DNA of 7,387 nucleotides, taken from NCBI GenBank assembly GCA_013696695.1, contig JACCYD010000325.1, forward strand, positions 1-7,387, read 5' to 3'. The notes under the pieces are model-generated. The model was not told where the DNA came from, ran no database searches, and worked only from the letters and a program-made list of their open reading frames with translations. Origin of the DNA: Deltaproteobacteria bacterium. GTDB lineage: Bacteria; Myxococcota_A; Polyangia; Haliangiales; Haliangiaceae. Below, piece by piece: positions 6,277 through 7,387 of this stretch. A program made the translations under genes and the position numbers. Every line of letters starts with the position of its first letter. Position 1 is the stretch's first letter.

Positions 6277-6322
6277 GGTTAATCGCCGGGTAGCGCGACC
6301 CGGTGGCTAGGCGATTAGCCAC
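6277..6322 (+). promoter_or_regulatory. Nested, mutually exclusive inverted repeats in the helicase upstream region
   Basis: Arms at 6277-6287 (GGTTAATCGCC) and 6310-6320 (GGCGATTAGCC) pair over 11 positions, with 10 Watson-Crick pairs and one G-U. Between them CCGGGT (6286-6291) and ACCCGG (6298-6303) form an inner 6-bp hairpin that competes for 6286-6287. The right arm can instead fold with GTGGCTA (6303-6309), pairing to TAGCCAC (6316-6322) around GGCGAT. The structures compete for the same bases. No T-run follows, so a simple terminator is unlikely. Either an operator cluster or a leader-RNA switch would fit. Confidence 0.45.
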
Positions 6323-6336
6323 TCGCACCGTCGAGG

Positions 6337-6348
6337 ATCCGCGCGGAT
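6337..6348. promoter_or_regulatory. Perfect 12-bp palindrome, possible operator
   Basis: ATCCGCGCGGAT is its own reverse complement. It is followed at once by the 8-bp palindrome TTGATCAA (6348-6355). Perfect symmetry without a loop suits a dimeric regulator site better than an RNA hairpin. In GC-rich DNA such palindromes also arise by chance. Confidence 0.3.
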
Positions 6349-6399
6349 TGATCAACCAGTACAGCGTAGTAGCGCACCGACGAATCTTCATTGCGAAGT

Positions 6400-6427
6400 G
6401 GTCGCTTACCCCTTAGGGTGCGCGACC
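6400..6427 (+). promoter_or_regulatory. Hairpin enclosing the probable ribosome binding site of the helicase gene
   Basis: GGTCGC (6400-6405) pairs perfectly with GCGACC (6422-6427). After a 2x2 internal loop, ACCC (6408-6411) pairs with GGGT (6416-6419) around the loop CTTA. The best Shine-Dalgarno candidate, AGGGTG at 6415-6420, lies inside this structure, and the stem ends directly at the TTG start at 6428. Folding would hide the ribosome binding site, suggesting translational control. The function is inferred; the complementarity is visible. Confidence 0.5.
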
Positions 6428-7387
6428 TTGTTGTTCACGACCGCCCATCCGGCCCTCCAGGCCGCTCTCGCTCGCCGCTCTTATACCGAACCGACCGCGG
6501 TGCAAGCCGCCGTGCTCGGCGCGGAGGATCGCGACCTGCTGGTCTCCGCACAGACCGGTTCGGGCAAGACCGTCGCGTTCGGAATTCTGCTCGCACGTTC
6601 GCTGCTGGGCGAGTCCCCGAAGGTCGGCGCCGCCGGTGCGCCGCTCGCACTCGTCATTACTCCGACGCGCGAGCTGGCGATGCAGGTCCATCGCGAGCTG
6701 GCGTGGCTGTACGCCGATACCGGCGCGCGCATCACGACCTGCGTCGGCGGCATGGATCCGCGTCGCGAGCGTCACGATCTCGACCGCGGCGTTCACATCG
6801 TGGTCGGCACGCCTGGCCGCCTGTGCGATCACCTCGAGCGCGGCGCGCTGAAGCTCGACCGCCTGCAGTGCGTCGTGCTCGACGAGGCCGACGAGATGCT
6901 CGACATGGGCTTCCGCGAGGATCTCGAGAAGATTCTCGACAAGTCCCCTGACACGCGCCGCACCCTGATGTTCTCGGCGACGATTCCGAACGGCATCGCG
7001 CAGCTCGCGAAGCGCTATCAGAAGACCGCGCTGCGGATCGCGGCCACCAACGCGAACGAGCGCCATCACGACATCGAGTACCAGGCGGTGCCGATCGTCC
7101 CGCGCGAGCGCGATCTCGCGGTCGTCAACTTGCTCCGCTACCACGAGGGCATCGGTGCGCTGGTGTTCTGCGCCACGCGCGATGGCGTCACGCACCTCAC
7201 CGCGAATCTCAACGAGCGCGGCTTCTCCGTTGTCGCCCTGTCGGGCGAGCTCAGCCAGCGCGAGCGCAACTTCGCGCTCCAGCAGTTGCGCGATGGTCGC
7301 GCGCGCATCTGCGTCGCCACCGACGTCGCCGCTCGCGGCCTCGACCTGCCGGACCTCGGCCTCGTCATCCACGCCGATCTGCCGCAG
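6428..7387 (+). CDS. DEAD-box ATP-dependent RNA helicase (3' end outside window)
   Basis: The first 320 codons show both RecA-like domains of a DEAD-box helicase, an ATP-driven RNA-unwinding enzyme of ribosome assembly or mRNA turnover. Numbered from TTG 6428, the Q motif is SYTEPTAVQ (18-26, Q26), with an aromatic F3 upstream. Motif I is AQTGSGKT (41-48), Ia is PTRELAMQ (79-86), then GG (107-108) and TPGR (128-131). Motif II is DEAD (152-155), III is SAT (183-185), IV is LVFC, and V is ATDVAARGLD (297-306). The window ends after ADLPQ, before motif VI. The start is uncertain. TTG 6428 has AGGGTG 7 nt upstream and gives the short lead usual before a Q motif. TTG 6431 and an in-frame GTG at 6398 are alternatives; the GTG lacks a ribosome site. 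The gene could be a DeaD/RhlE-type helicase, but the C-terminus that would decide this is missing. Confidence 0.93.
   Translation, partial: MLFTTAHPALQAALARRSYTEPTAVQAAVLGAEDRDLLVSAQTGSGKTVAFGILLARSLLGESPKVGAAGAPLALVITPTRELAMQVHRELAWLYADTGARITTCVGGMDPRRERHDLDRGVHIVVGTPGRLCDHLERGALKLDRLQCVVLDEADEMLDMGFREDLEKILDKSPDTRRTLMFSATIPNGIAQLAKRYQKTALRIAATNANERHHDIEYQAVPIVPRERDLAVVNLLRYHEGIGALVFCATRDGVTHLTANLNERGFSVVALSGELSQRERNFALQQLRDGRARICVATDVAARGLDLPDLGLVIHADLPQ

Larger units (their letters stand above)
6219..6427. other. Divergent intergenic region rich in inverted repeats
   Basis: This 209-bp gap separates the leftward lipoprotein gene from the rightward helicase gene and must hold promoters for at least one of them. 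It contains several dyads listed separately: 6277-6322, 6337-6348 and 6400-6427, plus an 8-bp palindrome TTGATCAA at 6348-6355. A TTGATC at 6348 could be a weak rightward -35 element, but I see no good -10 box at 16-18 bp. The density of symmetry is higher here than in the other gaps. Confidence 0.55.

Noticed and set aside
6391..6951. 186-codon plus-strand frame and a 319-codon minus-strand frame (6413-7372) over the helicase region
   Set aside because: Neither has helicase or other motifs; the frame from 6428 contains all expected DEAD-box motifs.

Overview
The window reads as a dense, GC-rich bacterial chromosome segment with a strong G/C preference at third codon positions. It most likely comes from a myxobacterium-like member of the Myxococcota, perhaps near the Haliangium/Kofleria group. 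That assignment is inference from protein types: a secreted TPR protein with a PEGA-like domain and beta-rich tail, a repeat lipoprotein ending in a MYXO-CTERM-like tail, and small proline-rich lipoproteins. I see no insertion sequence, phage gene, CRISPR array, tRNA or rRNA.

Layout. (1) Positions 2-217 (+) hold the acidic C-terminal end of an unidentified protein; it stops inside a GAGT tandem repeat. (2) On the minus strand, a thioredoxin-like [2Fe-2S] ferredoxin gene (1233-862) overlaps by 4 bp a gene for a secreted, probably outer-membrane, beta-rich protein (865-230). (3) A 147-bp divergent gap separates these from a plus-strand pair: a secreted TPR/PEGA-like/beta-barrel-like protein (1381-2658) overlaps by 4 bp a lipoprotein-like protein with about five Ig/ASH-like repeats and a MYXO-CTERM-like tail (2655-4571). 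(4) The end of that gene overlaps by 32 bp, tail to tail, a minus-strand kynureninase-like PLP enzyme (5706-4540). Upstream of the enzyme, on the same strand, lies a small membrane lipoprotein with a proline-rich tail (6218-5775). (5) A 209-bp divergent gap rich in inverted repeats leads into a DEAD-box RNA helicase (6428 to the right edge, truncated), whose likely TTG start is preceded directly by a hairpin that encloses its best Shine-Dalgarno candidate.

How the genes may work together. Two four-base ATGA overlaps suggest two translationally coupled pairs, both including predicted envelope proteins. The TPR protein and the repeat lipoprotein are plausible partners in a cell-envelope or surface assembly. 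The ferredoxin and its coupled envelope protein have no obvious shared pathway. The PLP enzyme has no neighbouring tryptophan/kynurenine catabolism genes, so its substrate is open. No complete new system can be claimed from this window. The most distinctive elements are the double-anchored repeat protein and the structured leader of the helicase.
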